Assembly: GCF_001278075.1 (NCBI RefSeq)
Contig: NZ_CP011340.1
Span: forward strand, 4,526,001 to 4,590,000
From: Streptomyces pristinaespiralis
Lineage (GTDB): Bacteria > Actinomycetota > Actinomycetes > Streptomycetales > Streptomycetaceae
Direction: 5' to 3'
Length of the DNA stretch: 64,000 nt
Shown here piece after piece: positions 25,989 to 34,448 of this stretch. The position numbers and the translations under genes were made by a program. Positions within the stretch are counted from its first letter, which is position 1, and every line of letters starts with the position of its first letter. The notes below the pieces were generated by a model. The model was not told the DNA's origin and ran no database searches. It was given only the letters and a program-made list of their open reading frames with translations.

Positions 25989-26222
25989 GCCACCCCCTTG
26001 AGGTCGCGGACGGTCGCGGTGGCCGCGACCGTCTGAGGAACGCAGCCTCCACCTGAATACCGGCGGCGAGGCTGCGGCAAACGCGGTTCCAGCAGAATGT
26101 CACATGTCGGCAACACGCTGTAGTGACATGTCGACAAGTATCGCGCAAAAATGCCCAGTAAACAGGGGGTGTAAGGCTTTTGAGCCCCCGTCAGCGGCTC
26201 AAGGATGCTCTACCCGTTCGAG

Positions 26223-27071
26223 CTACGCTTCGATCCTGTTTGCGGAACGAAGTCGAGCGAAACTTCTCGCCAGCAGTCGCGACACATGCATCTGGGAGAC
26301 GCCGAGCTCCTGACTGATCTGCGACTGTGTCAGGTTGCTGTAGTAGCGGAGCATCAGGATCCGCTGTTCCCGCTCCGGCAGCTGGACGAGGAGATGGCGG
26401 ACCAGATCGCGGTGTTCGACGCCGGCCAGCGCCGGGTCCTCGTAGCCGAGCCGGTCCAGCAGCCCGGGCATGCCGTCGCCCTCCTGGGCGGCCTCCAGCG
26501 ACGTCGCGTGGTACGAGCGTCCGGCCTCGATGCAGGCCAGTACCTCGTCCTCGCCGATCTTCAGCCGCTCGGCGATCTCGGCGGTCGTGGGCGACCGGCC
26601 GTGGGCGGTCGTCAGGTCCTCGGTGGCCCCGTTCACCTGCACCCACAGCTCGTGAAGACGCCGTGGCACGTGGACCGTCCGCACGTTGTCGCGGAAGTAC
26701 CGCTTGATCTCGCCCACCACCGTGGGCATCGCGAAGGTCGGGAACTGCACGCCGCGGTCCGGGTCGAACCGGTCGATGGCGTTGATCAGCCCGATGGTGC
26801 CGACCTGGACGACGTCCTCCATCGGCTCGTTGCGACTGCGGAAGCGGGCGGCGGCGTACCGCACGAGGGGGAGATTGGCCTCGATGAGTGCGGCGCGCAC
26901 CCTGGAGTGCTCCGCGGTCCCCGCCTGGAGTCCTTTGAGGCGGCCGAACAGCACCTGGGTCAGGGCCCGGGTGTCCGCGCCGCGCCTCTGCGGTCTCGCG
27001 GCAGGGGCGGTGTCGTCCGGCCTCTCGTTCTGAGGTGGCACCTGAGGCGCAGTACTGGCCGACACGGTCAA
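26223..27071 (-). CDS. sigF: Sporulation sigma factor SigF
   Basis: A 282-residue group 3 sigma factor, highly similar in regions 2 and 4 to its neighbour ([40 protein letters not shown]). Its N-terminus, with [14 protein letters not shown], resembles S. coelicolor SigF as I remember it. SigF directs late sporulation genes for spore wall and pigment. TTG 27071 has AAGGGG 4-5 nt away; GTG 27065 is an alternative start. A 234-bp gap separates it from sigN, which therefore probably has its own promoter. No anti-sigma gene is adjacent. Confidence 0.87.
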   Translation of the reverse strand: MTVSASTAPQVPPQNERPDDTAPAARPQRRGADTRALTQVLFGRLKGLQAGTAEHSRVRAALIEANLPLVRYAAARFRSRNEPMEDVVQVGTIGLINAIDRFDPDRGVQFPTFAMPTVVGEIKRYFRDNVRTVHVPRRLHELWVQVNGATEDLTTAHGRSPTTAEIAERLKIGEDEVLACIEAGRSYHATSLEAAQEGDGMPGLLDRLGYEDPALAGVEHRDLVRHLLVQLPEREQRILMLRYYSNLTQSQISQELGVSQMHVSRLLARSFARLRSANRIEA

Positions 27072-27241
27072 GCCACCCCTTCGCGGTCATTTTCGGTCAA
27101 CTCATCCGTCAAAAGCGGTCATAGCATCACAAGACATGTCCACTGTGTGCAAGCACCTCATAACGCCGTGTTGACGTCATGCCGGGATGGAAAACCGACA
27201 AGCCCCCCGCCCTGGACGGCGAGGGGCTTGCGAAGGGGCTC

Positions 27242-27535
27242 TCAGAACTCGTAGTCGGCGATCACCCACGTGGCGAACTCGCGCCACTGTCCGGCGGCCG
27301 CCTGGTGGGCCGGATGCTCGATGTACCGCTTCAGCGCGTCCCTGTCGGCCACGGCCGAGTTGATGGCGAAGTCGTAGGCGATCGGCCGGTCCGTGATGTT
27401 CCAGGCGCACTCCCAGAACTCCAGCTCCGGTACGACCCCGTCCAGCTCCTGGAAGGCCTTCACTCCGGCGACGACGCGGGGCTCGTCGCGCTCGACACCC
27501 TCGTTGAGCTTGAAGAGGACCAGATGGCGGATCAA
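27242..27535 (-). CDS. Dabb-family (stress-responsive A/B barrel) protein
   Basis: A 97-residue dimeric ferredoxin-like alpha/beta barrel (Dabb domain) covering the whole protein, from MIRHLVLFKL to the His-rich YIEHPAHQAA helix and final WVIADYEF. Members are small stress proteins or cyclases/monooxygenase-like enzymes; no specific reaction can be named. TTG 27535 has GGGAG 6 nt upstream. It lies between sigF and a small membrane protein, all on the - strand with gaps. Confidence 0.9.
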   Translation of the reverse strand: MIRHLVLFKLNEGVERDEPRVVAGVKAFQELDGVVPELEFWECAWNITDRPIAYDFAINSAVADRDALKRYIEHPAHQAAAGQWREFATWVIADYEF

Positions 27536-27613
27536 GAGGCACTCCCTGGTTGGCCGGCAGGCCGGGGCCTGGCCGGCGGATCGTGGCCGGGGGCCGCGAT
27601 GCCTGGCGCGGCC

Positions 27614-27778
27614 CTAGTTGACGAGCTCGGTCATGAACTCTCCGACGCCCTGCGCGGCGCTCGAAATGCCCTCGAACCCTACCCCCACCAGGTCGGCCGC
27701 CCGGTCGGGGGAGTTGATGATCGTGTACAGGATGAAGACGACCACGATGTACACGGCAATCTTCTTGGCTTGCACCAT
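27614..27778 (-). CDS. Small membrane protein (54 aa)
   Basis: A 54-residue protein with one N-terminal transmembrane helix (about 6-24, AVYIVVVFILYTIINSP) and an amphipathic tail. ATG 27778 has AGGGG 5 nt upstream, far better than the in-frame upstream alternatives. It is conserved in position in Streptomyces as far as I recall; its function is unknown. The Gly/Ala/Ser tail could peripherally bind membrane or a partner. Confidence 0.75.
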   Translation of the reverse strand: MVQAKKIAVYIVVVFILYTIINSPDRAADLVGVGFEGISSAAQGVGEFMTELVN

Positions 27779-28016
27779 CGGCCCCTGTCTCCCCTGCTGT
27801 CCTGCCCCTGGCGACGCGTCGCGTGAGTCTAGCCGAGCGCATTCGGACAGATTTTCCACGCCGGAACGCCTGTTGCCCGCGCTCTTTCGCGTGTGAAGCG
27901 GGGCGGAGCGGGGCGCCGGAGTCCCGGGCGCCCGCGCGGGGTCCGGAGATCCGTCTGCGGGCCGTGGCGGCGGGCCGTGAGGTCCTGGGCGTCCGGAGCG
28001 GTGCGGGGTCACGACG

Positions 28017-28045
28017 AAGGCCCCGGTGACATGCACCGGGGCCTT
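28017..28045 (-). terminator. Terminator of tRNA-Ser(CGA)
   Basis: Perfect 12-bp arms (28017-28028 and 28034-28045) just downstream of the tRNA on the - strand. Confidence 0.85.
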
Positions 28046-28054
28046 CGACAAGAG

Positions 28055-28139
28055 CGGTAGCGGAGGGATTTGAACCCTCGGTGACTTGCGCCACACTCGC
28101 TTTCGAGGCGAGCTCCTTCGGCCGCTCGGACACGCTACC
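28055..28139 (-). tRNA. tRNA-Ser(CGA)
   Basis: 85-nt class II tRNA. Acceptor GGTAGCG/CGCTACC, discriminator G. Anticodon loop CTCGAAA on its stem gives CGA (complement of 28103-28105). A long variable arm and GGTTCAAATCC T-arm are present. Confidence 0.95.
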
Positions 28140-28231
28140 GGGAGAGAGCTTAGCCCAAGGTGGGCCGTGCTCTGAAATCGGTTATGGGTGAGCGTCCGCC
28201 GAGTACGTCCCGGAGCGCCGTGCGGAGCTGT

Positions 28232-28672
28232 TCAGCGGTCGCCCGGCCGGTCGCGGAAGAACGCCGTGAGCTGTTTGGAGCACTCCTCGCCCAGCACCCC
28301 GCTCACGACTTCGGGCCGGTGGTTGAGCCGACGGTCCCGCACGACGTCCCACAGTGAGCCGGCCGCGCCGGCCTTGTCGTCCCGGGCGCCGTAGACCACG
28401 CGCGCCACCCGCGACTGCACGAGCGCGCCGGCGCACATCGTGCACGGCTCCAACGTCACGACGAGCGTGCAGCCGGTCAGCCGCCACTCGCCGAGGACGG
28501 CGGCGGCCCTGCGGATCGCCAGCACCTCGGCGTGCGCCGTCGGGTCGCCCGTCGCCTCCCGCTCGTTGTGCCCGACGGCGAGGATCGTGCCTTCCCCGGA
28601 GAGGACGACGGCGCCGACCGGCACGTCGCCGCCCTGCGCCGCGCGGTCCGCCTCGCCGAGGGCAAGGCGCAT
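28232..28672 (-). CDS. tadA: tRNA-specific adenosine deaminase
   Basis: A 146-residue zinc deaminase that converts A34 to inosine in tRNA-Arg(ACG), the tRNA encoded at 2009-2081. The zinc/catalytic signature is complete: HAE in PTAHAEVLA and PCxxC in LEPCTMCAGA, with substrate-loop residues ARDDKAGAAGS. ATG 28672 is chosen because GGGAGGT lies 4 nt upstream. A GTG at 28762, overlapping the preceding stop (TAGTG), would add 30 unconserved residues. It is downstream of, and probably cotranscribed with, the deaminase-associated gene. Confidence 0.92.
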   Translation of the reverse strand: MRLALGEADRAAQGGDVPVGAVVLSGEGTILAVGHNEREATGDPTAHAEVLAIRRAAAVLGEWRLTGCTLVVTLEPCTMCAGALVQSRVARVVYGARDDKAGAAGSLWDVVRDRRLNHRPEVVSGVLGEECSKQLTAFFRDRPGDR

Positions 28673-28761
28673 CGACACCTCCCACGGACCGCGCACGGGA
28701 TCGTTCCCCGGCACCGGTTCCGACGTGCGGTCCGGTGCCTGTTCGTCTGCCGGGTGGGGCA

Positions 28762-29298
28762 CTAGCGCACGGTCTCCAGTACCTCGCCGGCGCCGAGCGC
28801 GTCCGCGATCTCCGACAGCGCGTCGGTCTCCAGCGCCAGCAGTTCCTTCTCGGACAGCCCGAGATCCGCGAGGATCTCGCGGTCGCCCGCCGGGCCCGTC
28901 GGCACGGTTTCGCCGGCCTGGGCGGGCAGGTCGACCGTGTCCGTCCCGTCCTCCTCCGGTTCTCCGTCCTCCGTACCGTCGAGGTCCAGCGCGTCGAGGT
29001 CGGCGGCGGGGTCGTCGTCGTCCCCGCCGAGCAGTTCGTTGGTGAGGATCTCCCCATAGGAGGAGCGTGCGGCAGCGGCCGCGTCCGAGACGAAGATCCG
29101 AGGGTCCTCCTCGCCCTCGACCCGGAGGACACCGAACCAGGCGTCCTCCTGCTCGATGAAGACGAGGACCGTGTCCTCGTCCACCGAGGCTTCGCGGGCC
29201 AGGTCGGTCAGATCCGACAGGGTCTCCACATCGTCGAGCTCTGTGTCGCTCGCTTCCCACCCGTCATGAGTGCGCGCGAGCAGTGCGGCGAAGTACAC
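28762..29298 (-). CDS. tRNA adenosine deaminase-associated protein
   Basis: A 178-residue acidic cytoplasmic protein found beside tadA in actinomycetes. The N-terminal half is a compact alpha/beta domain starting VYFAALLARTHDGWEA; the middle is an Asp/Glu-rich low-complexity segment (about 100-135); the end is helical and Leu/Ala-rich. GTG 29298 has GGGAGAG 8 nt upstream. Linkage to tadA suggests a partner or regulator, but its activity is unknown. The acidic stretch may mimic nucleic acid or bind a basic partner (inference). Confidence 0.85.
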   Translation of the reverse strand: MYFAALLARTHDGWEASDTELDDVETLSDLTDLAREASVDEDTVLVFIEQEDAWFGVLRVEGEEDPRIFVSDAAAAARSSYGEILTNELLGGDDDDPAADLDALDLDGTEDGEPEEDGTDTVDLPAQAGETVPTGPAGDREILADLGLSEKELLALETDALSEIADALGAGEVLETVR

Positions 29299-29450
29299 CG
29301 TGACTCTCCCACTGATCAGAGGTGTGACGACCGGCGGCGCGTTCTGCGATCGTGCCCCGCCCACTCGGAATCGTGGCAGAAAGAGGCGCGTTGCGAGAGG
29401 TCTTCCGTCGTTGCGTCGGCCATCAGTTCTTAAGGGGCTCGTAGGACGGT

Positions 29451-29633
29451 CTACCAGCGGAAGGTCCGCATGCGCATCTGCCGGCGCATCCGGGCGGCTC
29501 GGGCGCGTCGCGGCTGGACACGGTCGCGCAGCGCTTTGGCCTCGTTCAGTTCGCGCAGGAACTGGGCGCGTCGCCTGCGGCGCTCCCCTTCGTTCGCGAT
29601 CTCCTCTTCCGGCTCCGGCTCGGACTCCGGCAT
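29451..29633 (-). CDS. Small arginine-rich protein (60 aa)
   Basis: A 60-residue bipolar protein: an acidic N-terminus (Glu/Pro repeats, 2-17) followed by a strongly basic, Arg-rich C-terminus with repeated RRxRxxR and a final RTFRW. The basic half looks suited to RNA or DNA binding. ATG 29633 lies after a GGGGTGG segment. It diverges from upp across 144 bp. The family name is unknown to me. Confidence 0.65.
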   Translation of the reverse strand: MPESEPEPEEEIANEGERRRRRAQFLRELNEAKALRDRVQPRRARAARMRRQMRMRTFRW

Positions 29634-29777
29634 CGGCCACACCACCCCACGGCTGTATCCGTTTTCCCCCAAGGACCTGTCCGCCGGGCACTTCCTCGGC
29701 CCTGCGGCCTGGGGAGACACCTCTCCACCTTCCCTCCGGAACCGTCCTTGATGCGAGTGCGGGCTACTGTTGACGCC

Positions 29778-30413
29778 ATGCGGATCCACGTTGTCGACCA
29801 CCCCCTGGTGGCGCACAAACTCACCACGCTGCGCGACAGGCGCACCGATTCCCCCACCTTCCGGCGGCTCGCCGACGAGCTGGTCACCCTGCTCGCCTAC
29901 GAGGCCACCCGGGACGTGCGTACCGAGCAGGTCGACATCGAGACCCCGGTGACGGGCACGACCGGCGTGAAGCTGTCCCACCCGCGTCCGCTGGTGGTGC
30001 CGATCCTGCGGGCCGGTCTCGGCATGCTGGACGGCATGGTCCGGCTGCTGCCGACCGCCGAGGTGGGCTTCCTCGGGATGATCCGCAACGAGGAGACGCT
30101 CGAGGCGTCCACGTACGCGACGCGTATGCCGGAGGACCTTTCCGGGCGCCAGGTGTACGTGCTGGACCCGATGCTGGCGACGGGCGGGACGCTGGTCGCC
30201 GCGATCCGCGAGCTGATCAAGCGCGGCGCGGACGATGTGACCGCGGTCGTGCTGCTGGCGGCGCCGGAGGGCGTCGAGGTGATGGAGCGCGAGCTGGCGG
30301 GCACGCCGGTGACCGTCGTGACGGCCTCGGTGGACGAGCGCCTGAACGAGCACGGATACATCGTGCCGGGCCTCGGCGACGCGGGTGACCGCATGTACGG
30401 GTCCGCGGAGTAG
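29778..30413 (+). CDS. upp: Uracil phosphoribosyltransferase
   Basis: A 211-residue cytosolic salvage enzyme making UMP from uracil and PRPP. The PRPP loop [13 protein letters not shown] and the uracil-binding C-terminus ([15 protein letters not shown]) are intact; the length is normal. ATG 29778 has no ribosome-binding site but TACTGT lies 7 nt upstream, so the message is probably leaderless. It is monocistronic. Confidence 0.96.
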   Translation: MRIHVVDHPLVAHKLTTLRDRRTDSPTFRRLADELVTLLAYEATRDVRTEQVDIETPVTGTTGVKLSHPRPLVVPILRAGLGMLDGMVRLLPTAEVGFLGMIRNEETLEASTYATRMPEDLSGRQVYVLDPMLATGGTLVAAIRELIKRGADDVTAVVLLAAPEGVEVMERELAGTPVTVVTASVDERLNEHGYIVPGLGDAGDRMYGSAE

Positions 30414-30503
30414 CGGTCATTCAGTGATGCGGCCCGTCGCGCCGCAGGACAGCGGAAGGGCCGGAGAACTCCGGTCCTTCCGTCGTCCCTGGTCCGTGAC
30501 TGC

Positions 30504-31127
30504 CTAGCACGTGCCGGAAGGCGCCGGCTTCGGCTGCGAGAGGGCCGCGAGGGCGACGTCCGCGTTCGCCTTCGCGTCGAGGGCCTTGAACGCGGTGCCG
30601 ATGATGAAGTCGACGTCGGCCGTCCTGCGGGTGTCGGTCTTCGCCTGGAAGCCCTGCACCTGGGTGCCGAGCACCCGGAAGGCGCCGTTCTGGGCGGTGG
30701 TCGCTCCGAGCAGTACGGCGGTGCCGGGGACCTTCTTGTCGTAGGCCGCCGGTGCGTTCGCGACCTTGCCGATCTTGAAGCCACGTTTCTTCAACTCGTC
30801 GGCCGTCGACTTGGCCAGGCCGGCGCGCGGCGTCGCGTTGTAGACGTTCACCGTGATCTGGCGTGGCAGCGGCGGCGGGGGCGCCGCGGAGGGGGAGGGG
30901 GCGGGCTTGCACCGTGTGCCGCCACCGCTCGCCGAGGTCTTCGCGCCGCCGCCCGTGAACGCGTCGATGAGCTGCACCGTCCCCCAGCCTGCGAGGCCCA
31001 GCGCGGCCACCGCGGCGACAGCCGCAAGGACGATCCTGCGGCGGTTCCGGGGGCGTCGCATTCGTGGGTACTTGTCGCCCGTGATGCGGTACTTTCCGCC
31101 CATGCCGGGGGGAGTCAGCATGCTCAT
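30504..31127 (-). CDS. LytR_C-domain membrane protein
   Basis: A 207-residue single-span protein: a basic cytoplasmic N-terminus (1-30), a transmembrane helix (about 31-53), a Pro/Ala/Ser-rich linker (70-88) and a C-terminal LytR_C domain (about 90-200; ITVNVYNATPRAGLAKSTADEL). This domain is found at the end of LytR-CpsA-Psr cell-wall ligases but here lacks the ligase part, so it is likely a wall-associated accessory. ATG 31127 is 6 nt after TACGCT, a probable -10 box, suggesting leaderless expression. Confidence 0.88.
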   Translation of the reverse strand: MSMLTPPGMGGKYRITGDKYPRMRRPRNRRRIVLAAVAAVAALGLAGWGTVQLIDAFTGGGAKTSASGGGTRCKPAPSPSAAPPPPLPRQITVNVYNATPRAGLAKSTADELKKRGFKIGKVANAPAAYDKKVPGTAVLLGATTAQNGAFRVLGTQVQGFQAKTDTRRTADVDFIIGTAFKALDAKANADVALAALSQPKPAPSGTC

Positions 31128-31297
31128 GGGCGCAGCGTAGTGCGGTGCGGTGGCTATGCCTACTAAACGATCAGTCGATTGCGTCCGTACGGTGCCGAAA
31201 CGACCCCGAAAGGATCAGCCGCGGACCGTGGCCGACCCTCCTCGGGACACCACCGGCCGTCGCCGCGGCCACCGAGGTCGGGAGGCGCGGGGCCGGC

Positions 31298-31594
31298 TCA
31301 GCCCAGCTCGAGCACGCGGGCGTGCAGGACCTGACGCTGCTGGAGGGCCGCGCGCACGGCGCGGTGCAGGCCGTCCTCCAGATAGAGGTCGCCCTGCCAC
31401 TTCACGACGTGGGCGAAGAGGTCTCCGTAGAACGTCGAGTCCTCTGCGAGCAGCGTCTCGAGATCCAGCTGTCCCTTGGTGGTCACGAGCTGATCGAGGC
31501 GGACCGGGCGCGGCGCGACATCCGCCCACTGCCGGGTGCTTTCCCGGCCGTGGTCGGGATACGGCCGCCCGTTACCGATGCGCTTGAAGATCAC
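31298..31594 (-). CDS. Conserved small protein with a ParB-like DGxHR motif
   Basis: A 98-residue cytoplasmic protein conserved in actinomycetes. The C-terminal segment VKWQGDLYLEDGLHRAVRAA resembles the strand-turn-helix DGxHR signature of ParB/sulfiredoxin-fold proteins. The N-terminal half is unassigned. GTG 31594 is the natural start, with a weak ribosome-binding site. No partner gene lies next to it, so I do not call a toxin-antitoxin pair. Confidence 0.75.
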   Translation of the reverse strand: MIFKRIGNGRPYPDHGRESTRQWADVAPRPVRLDQLVTTKGQLDLETLLAEDSTFYGDLFAHVVKWQGDLYLEDGLHRAVRAALQQRQVLHARVLELG

Positions 31595-31994
31595 ACGGAA
31601 AGCCTACCGGTCAAGAGGCTCATGGCGCAGCCATGGAACCGCGGCGCGATCCTGATCAATACTTTGCAAACCGGGTGAATGGGGTCTCCCGCTGTTCTTC
31701 CTCGCCCGTGTTCAAGGGACGTCCCCGGTGTCTCCGCGCCGCCGTGGGGGTGCTCCGGTGGGTGGGCACCGCCTTGAAGAGCGGGCACGGCCTGGTTCCC
31801 GGCAGGTCACGCCGAGCGTGCGGTGATTCGCCCGAAAGGGTCGGCGGCTTCTTCCTCCCGGGCCCCGGGAGTACGTGGCGGGGGTTCTCGCGGACCCTCC
31901 GTGGCACGGCGCGCCGCGGGCGAGGAGCCCGCGGCGCGCCGCGACCGGTGCGGCCTCGCGCCCGTCGTGGGCGGAGCGGCCGGTGTGGTGGGTG
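31595..31994. other. Gene-free 400-bp stretch between the DGxHR protein and the M28 peptidase
   Basis: Contains the promoter side of the upstream - strand gene and the strong hairpin at 31907-31941. Frames such as 31656-31907 (-) are Arg/Pro-rich, without domain or ribosome-binding site, and I do not accept them as genes. Confidence 0.5.
31907..31941 (-). terminator. Terminator of the M28 peptidase gene
   Basis: Perfect 15-bp arms of almost pure G and C (31907-31921 and 31927-31941), loop GAGGA, 54 nt after the peptidase stop. Confidence 0.85.
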
Positions 31995-33554
31995 TTACTC
32001 GGTCACTTCGTGGTCGTGGCCGTCGTGCAGGCCGCCGCCGCTGCCCGCGTCGCCGTCCGTCGGGACGGTGGTGACCGGCTTGCGCAGCGAGCTGATGTCG
32101 TGGGCGTAGGTGCCCACGGCGTTGGCGATGATGCCGATGTTGACGGCGAACGCCTTCATGTTGATGTTGCTGATGTCGTCGCCCGCGGCGTGGTAGTTCA
32201 CGTCGTACGCGATGCCCGCGGAGCCGCCGAACTTCTTGGCCTGCGCCTCGGTCTTGATGCCCTCCGCGCCGGTGAAGGTGCCGCCGGACGGGATGCCGAC
32301 CTCGATGAACGGCCCGTAGTCGGAGCGGCCGGTGAAGTCGGTGCCCTCGTGCGGGGTGCCCCGCTTGTCGAGGAACTCGTTGATGTCACGCTCGAGCTGC
32401 GCGGAGCCCGCCGGGCCCGCGCCGGAACCGACGCCGTCGGAGTTGTCGCCGTCGTAGACGAAGAGTCCGTAGTTCGGCGACGCGATCATGTCGAAGTTGA
32501 GGTAGAGCTTGATCTCCTTCTTCCCCAGGCTGCTGAGGTTCGCGACGTAGTGCTCGGAGCCGAGCAGTCCGTTCTCCTCGGCCGACCACCAGGCGAAGCG
32601 CACCTTGTTGGTGGGCTGCTTCTCCCGCTTGGCGAGCTCCTCCGCGACCTCGAGCAGTCCGGCGGAGCCGGAGCCGTTGTCGTTGATGCCGGGGCCGGCG
32701 GTCACCGAGTCGAGGTGGGCGCCGAGCATCACCGTGTTGGCGGCGTTGCCCCGGCGGGTCTCCGCGATCACGTTGTTGGTGCTGCGCTTCTCCTGGAGCT
32801 CACGGACCTCGAAGGAGACCTCGAGCGGGCCCTTGGCGAGGTCGGCGGCGAGCTTCTCGCCCTCGGCCTGCGTGATGCCGCCCGTCGGGATCTTCGCGGA
32901 GGCCTGGTCGCCCAAGGTGCCGGAGAGGGTGCCCTCGGTGTTGTTGTAGACGATGGCGCCGACCGCGCCGGCGGCGGCCGCGGCGGCCTGCTTCTCGGCG
33001 AAGCTGCAGCCGCCACGCTTGATCAGCGCGATCTTGCCGGTGAAGGTGCCCGACGTGTAGTCGGCCGCCTCGCAGCCCGTCGTGTCGTCCACGGGCACCG
33101 CCGCCACAGCGGCCTTGATGCCGCCCACAGGAGTGGACTTGGTGTACGTCATGGCCGCGATCTCGACGTCACGCGGGGCCGGTGAGAGAACGGAGAGCTT
33201 CTCGGCGAGCGTCTCCGTGTAGATGAAGTCGAAGCGCTGGTACGAGACGTCGTACCCGTACTTCTTCATCTGCTGGTACACGTACGCGGCGGAGGCGTCG
33301 TGTCCGAGCGAGCCGGCGGCGCGGTGGCCGCCCGTGCTGTCCGCTATCTGCTGGAACTTCTCAAGGTGCTCGAATGCGTCGTCCGCGGACGACTTCTGGA
33401 CCAGCTTCCGTGCCAGCTTCGACGCGTCCATGGCCGCCCGGTCGCCCGGGTCCTGACGGTGCGCAGCGGACGGGGAGGCGGACGCCAGCAGGAGCGGGGT
33501 CGCGAGTGCGGCAGCGGCCACGGTGGCCACGGCTCTGCGATGGGTTGCCTTCAC
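31995..33554 (-). CDS. Secreted M28-family aminopeptidase with PA domain
   Basis: A 519-residue secreted zinc aminopeptidase related to S. griseus aminopeptidase. Signal peptide 1-31 (ends SPSAA). A PA domain is inserted at about 140-235. The di-zinc site is complete: His in LGAHLDSV, Asp in INDNGSGS, Glu pair in SAEENG, Asp in LNFDMIAS and His in VNYHAAGDD. The C-terminus is His/Asp-rich (HDGHDHE), perhaps metal-binding. GTG 33554 has GGAAGGA upstream; the frame extends further but starts before the signal peptide there. It probably degrades peptides released by extracellular proteases. Confidence 0.94.
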   Translation of the reverse strand: MKATHRRAVATVAAAALATPLLLASASPSAAHRQDPGDRAAMDASKLARKLVQKSSADDAFEHLEKFQQIADSTGGHRAAGSLGHDASAAYVYQQMKKYGYDVSYQRFDFIYTETLAEKLSVLSPAPRDVEIAAMTYTKSTPVGGIKAAVAAVPVDDTTGCEAADYTSGTFTGKIALIKRGGCSFAEKQAAAAAAGAVGAIVYNNTEGTLSGTLGDQASAKIPTGGITQAEGEKLAADLAKGPLEVSFEVRELQEKRSTNNVIAETRRGNAANTVMLGAHLDSVTAGPGINDNGSGSAGLLEVAEELAKREKQPTNKVRFAWWSAEENGLLGSEHYVANLSSLGKKEIKLYLNFDMIASPNYGLFVYDGDNSDGVGSGAGPAGSAQLERDINEFLDKRGTPHEGTDFTGRSDYGPFIEVGIPSGGTFTGAEGIKTEAQAKKFGGSAGIAYDVNYHAAGDDISNINMKAFAVNIGIIANAVGTYAHDISSLRKPVTTVPTDGDAGSGGGLHDGHDHEVTE

Positions 33555-33695
33555 AGAGGTCCTTCCCGATGTGAACGAGGGTTGAGGGGAAGCTAGCGAT
33601 CTCTGTCGCCCCTGTGAACACTTGTGCCGTAACTCATGGCGCATTTCCCCCCATCAGCGCACGGAAGCGCTTCATCCACTTCAACTCCCGGTTCT

Positions 33696-34364
33696 TCAGG
33701 GCTTCCTGGGCGACTTCGTCGACTTGGTGGACTTGGCCGTCTTGGCCGTCTTCGTCGCCTTCAGGGTCCTGGCGGTCTGCGTGGCCTTGGCGGCCTTGGC
33801 GGCGGCCTTCTTCTCCTGCTTGTACGCCCGCACCCTGGCGAGCGATTCGGGGCCGGTGATGTCGGCCGCCGACCGGTAGGAGTCCTTCTCGCCGTACGCG
33901 CCGGCCGCCTCCCGCCAGCCCTCCGGACGTACGCCGTACTGCTTGCCCAGGAGGGCCAGAAAGATCTGCGCCTTCTGCTCGCCGAAGCCCGGGAGCGCCT
34001 TCAGCCTCGCCAGAAGATCCGCGCCGTCGGCCGCTTCGGTCCAGACGGCGCTCGCGTCGCCGCCGTACTCGTCGACGAGGAACCGGCACAGTTCCTGGAC
34101 CCGCTTGGCCATCGACGCCGGGTAGCGGTGGACCGCCGGCCTCTCCCGCAGAAGTTCGGTGAAGGCGTCCGGGTCGTAGGCGGCGATCTCTGCGGCGTCG
34201 AGATCGTCGGTGCCCAGCCGCTGCGCCACGGTGTACGGGCCGGTGAACGCCCACTCCATGGGGATCTGCTGGTCGAGGAGCATCCCGATCAGGGCGGCGA
34301 GAGGGCTGCGGCCGAGGAGTTCGTCGGCCTCCGGTTGCTGGGCGAGGTGAATCGTGGCTTCCAT
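33696..34364 (-). CDS. HhH-GPD base-excision DNA glycosylase-like protein with Lys-rich tail
   Basis: A 222-residue repair protein. Residues 1-170 form an HhH-GPD-type fold, with the helix-hairpin-helix ALPGFGEQKAQIFLALLGKQ. The usual catalytic Lys/Asp pair is not obvious, so base specificity and activity are uncertain. The last 45 residues are a Lys/Ala/Thr tail of the histone-H1-like type seen on several actinobacterial DNA-binding proteins. ATG 34364 follows GGGG. It lies 84 nt downstream of the ECF42-like gene on the same strand, perhaps cotranscribed. Confidence 0.85.
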   Translation of the reverse strand: MEATIHLAQQPEADELLGRSPLAALIGMLLDQQIPMEWAFTGPYTVAQRLGTDDLDAAEIAAYDPDAFTELLRERPAVHRYPASMAKRVQELCRFLVDEYGGDASAVWTEAADGADLLARLKALPGFGEQKAQIFLALLGKQYGVRPEGWREAAGAYGEKDSYRSAADITGPESLARVRAYKQEKKAAAKAAKATQTARTLKATKTAKTAKSTKSTKSPRKP

Positions 34365-34448
34365 GCCCCGATGATCACCCGGCCGCCGGTGCGCCGCCAG
34401 CGAAGCGTCCGGCGGCTGAAGGCCGGTGAGGCCCGGGCCGCGCGGGTG

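Noticed and set aside
31298..31594. Toxin-antitoxin pair
   Set aside because: Only one small gene is present; the neighbours are a wall protein and a peptidase gene behind a terminator.
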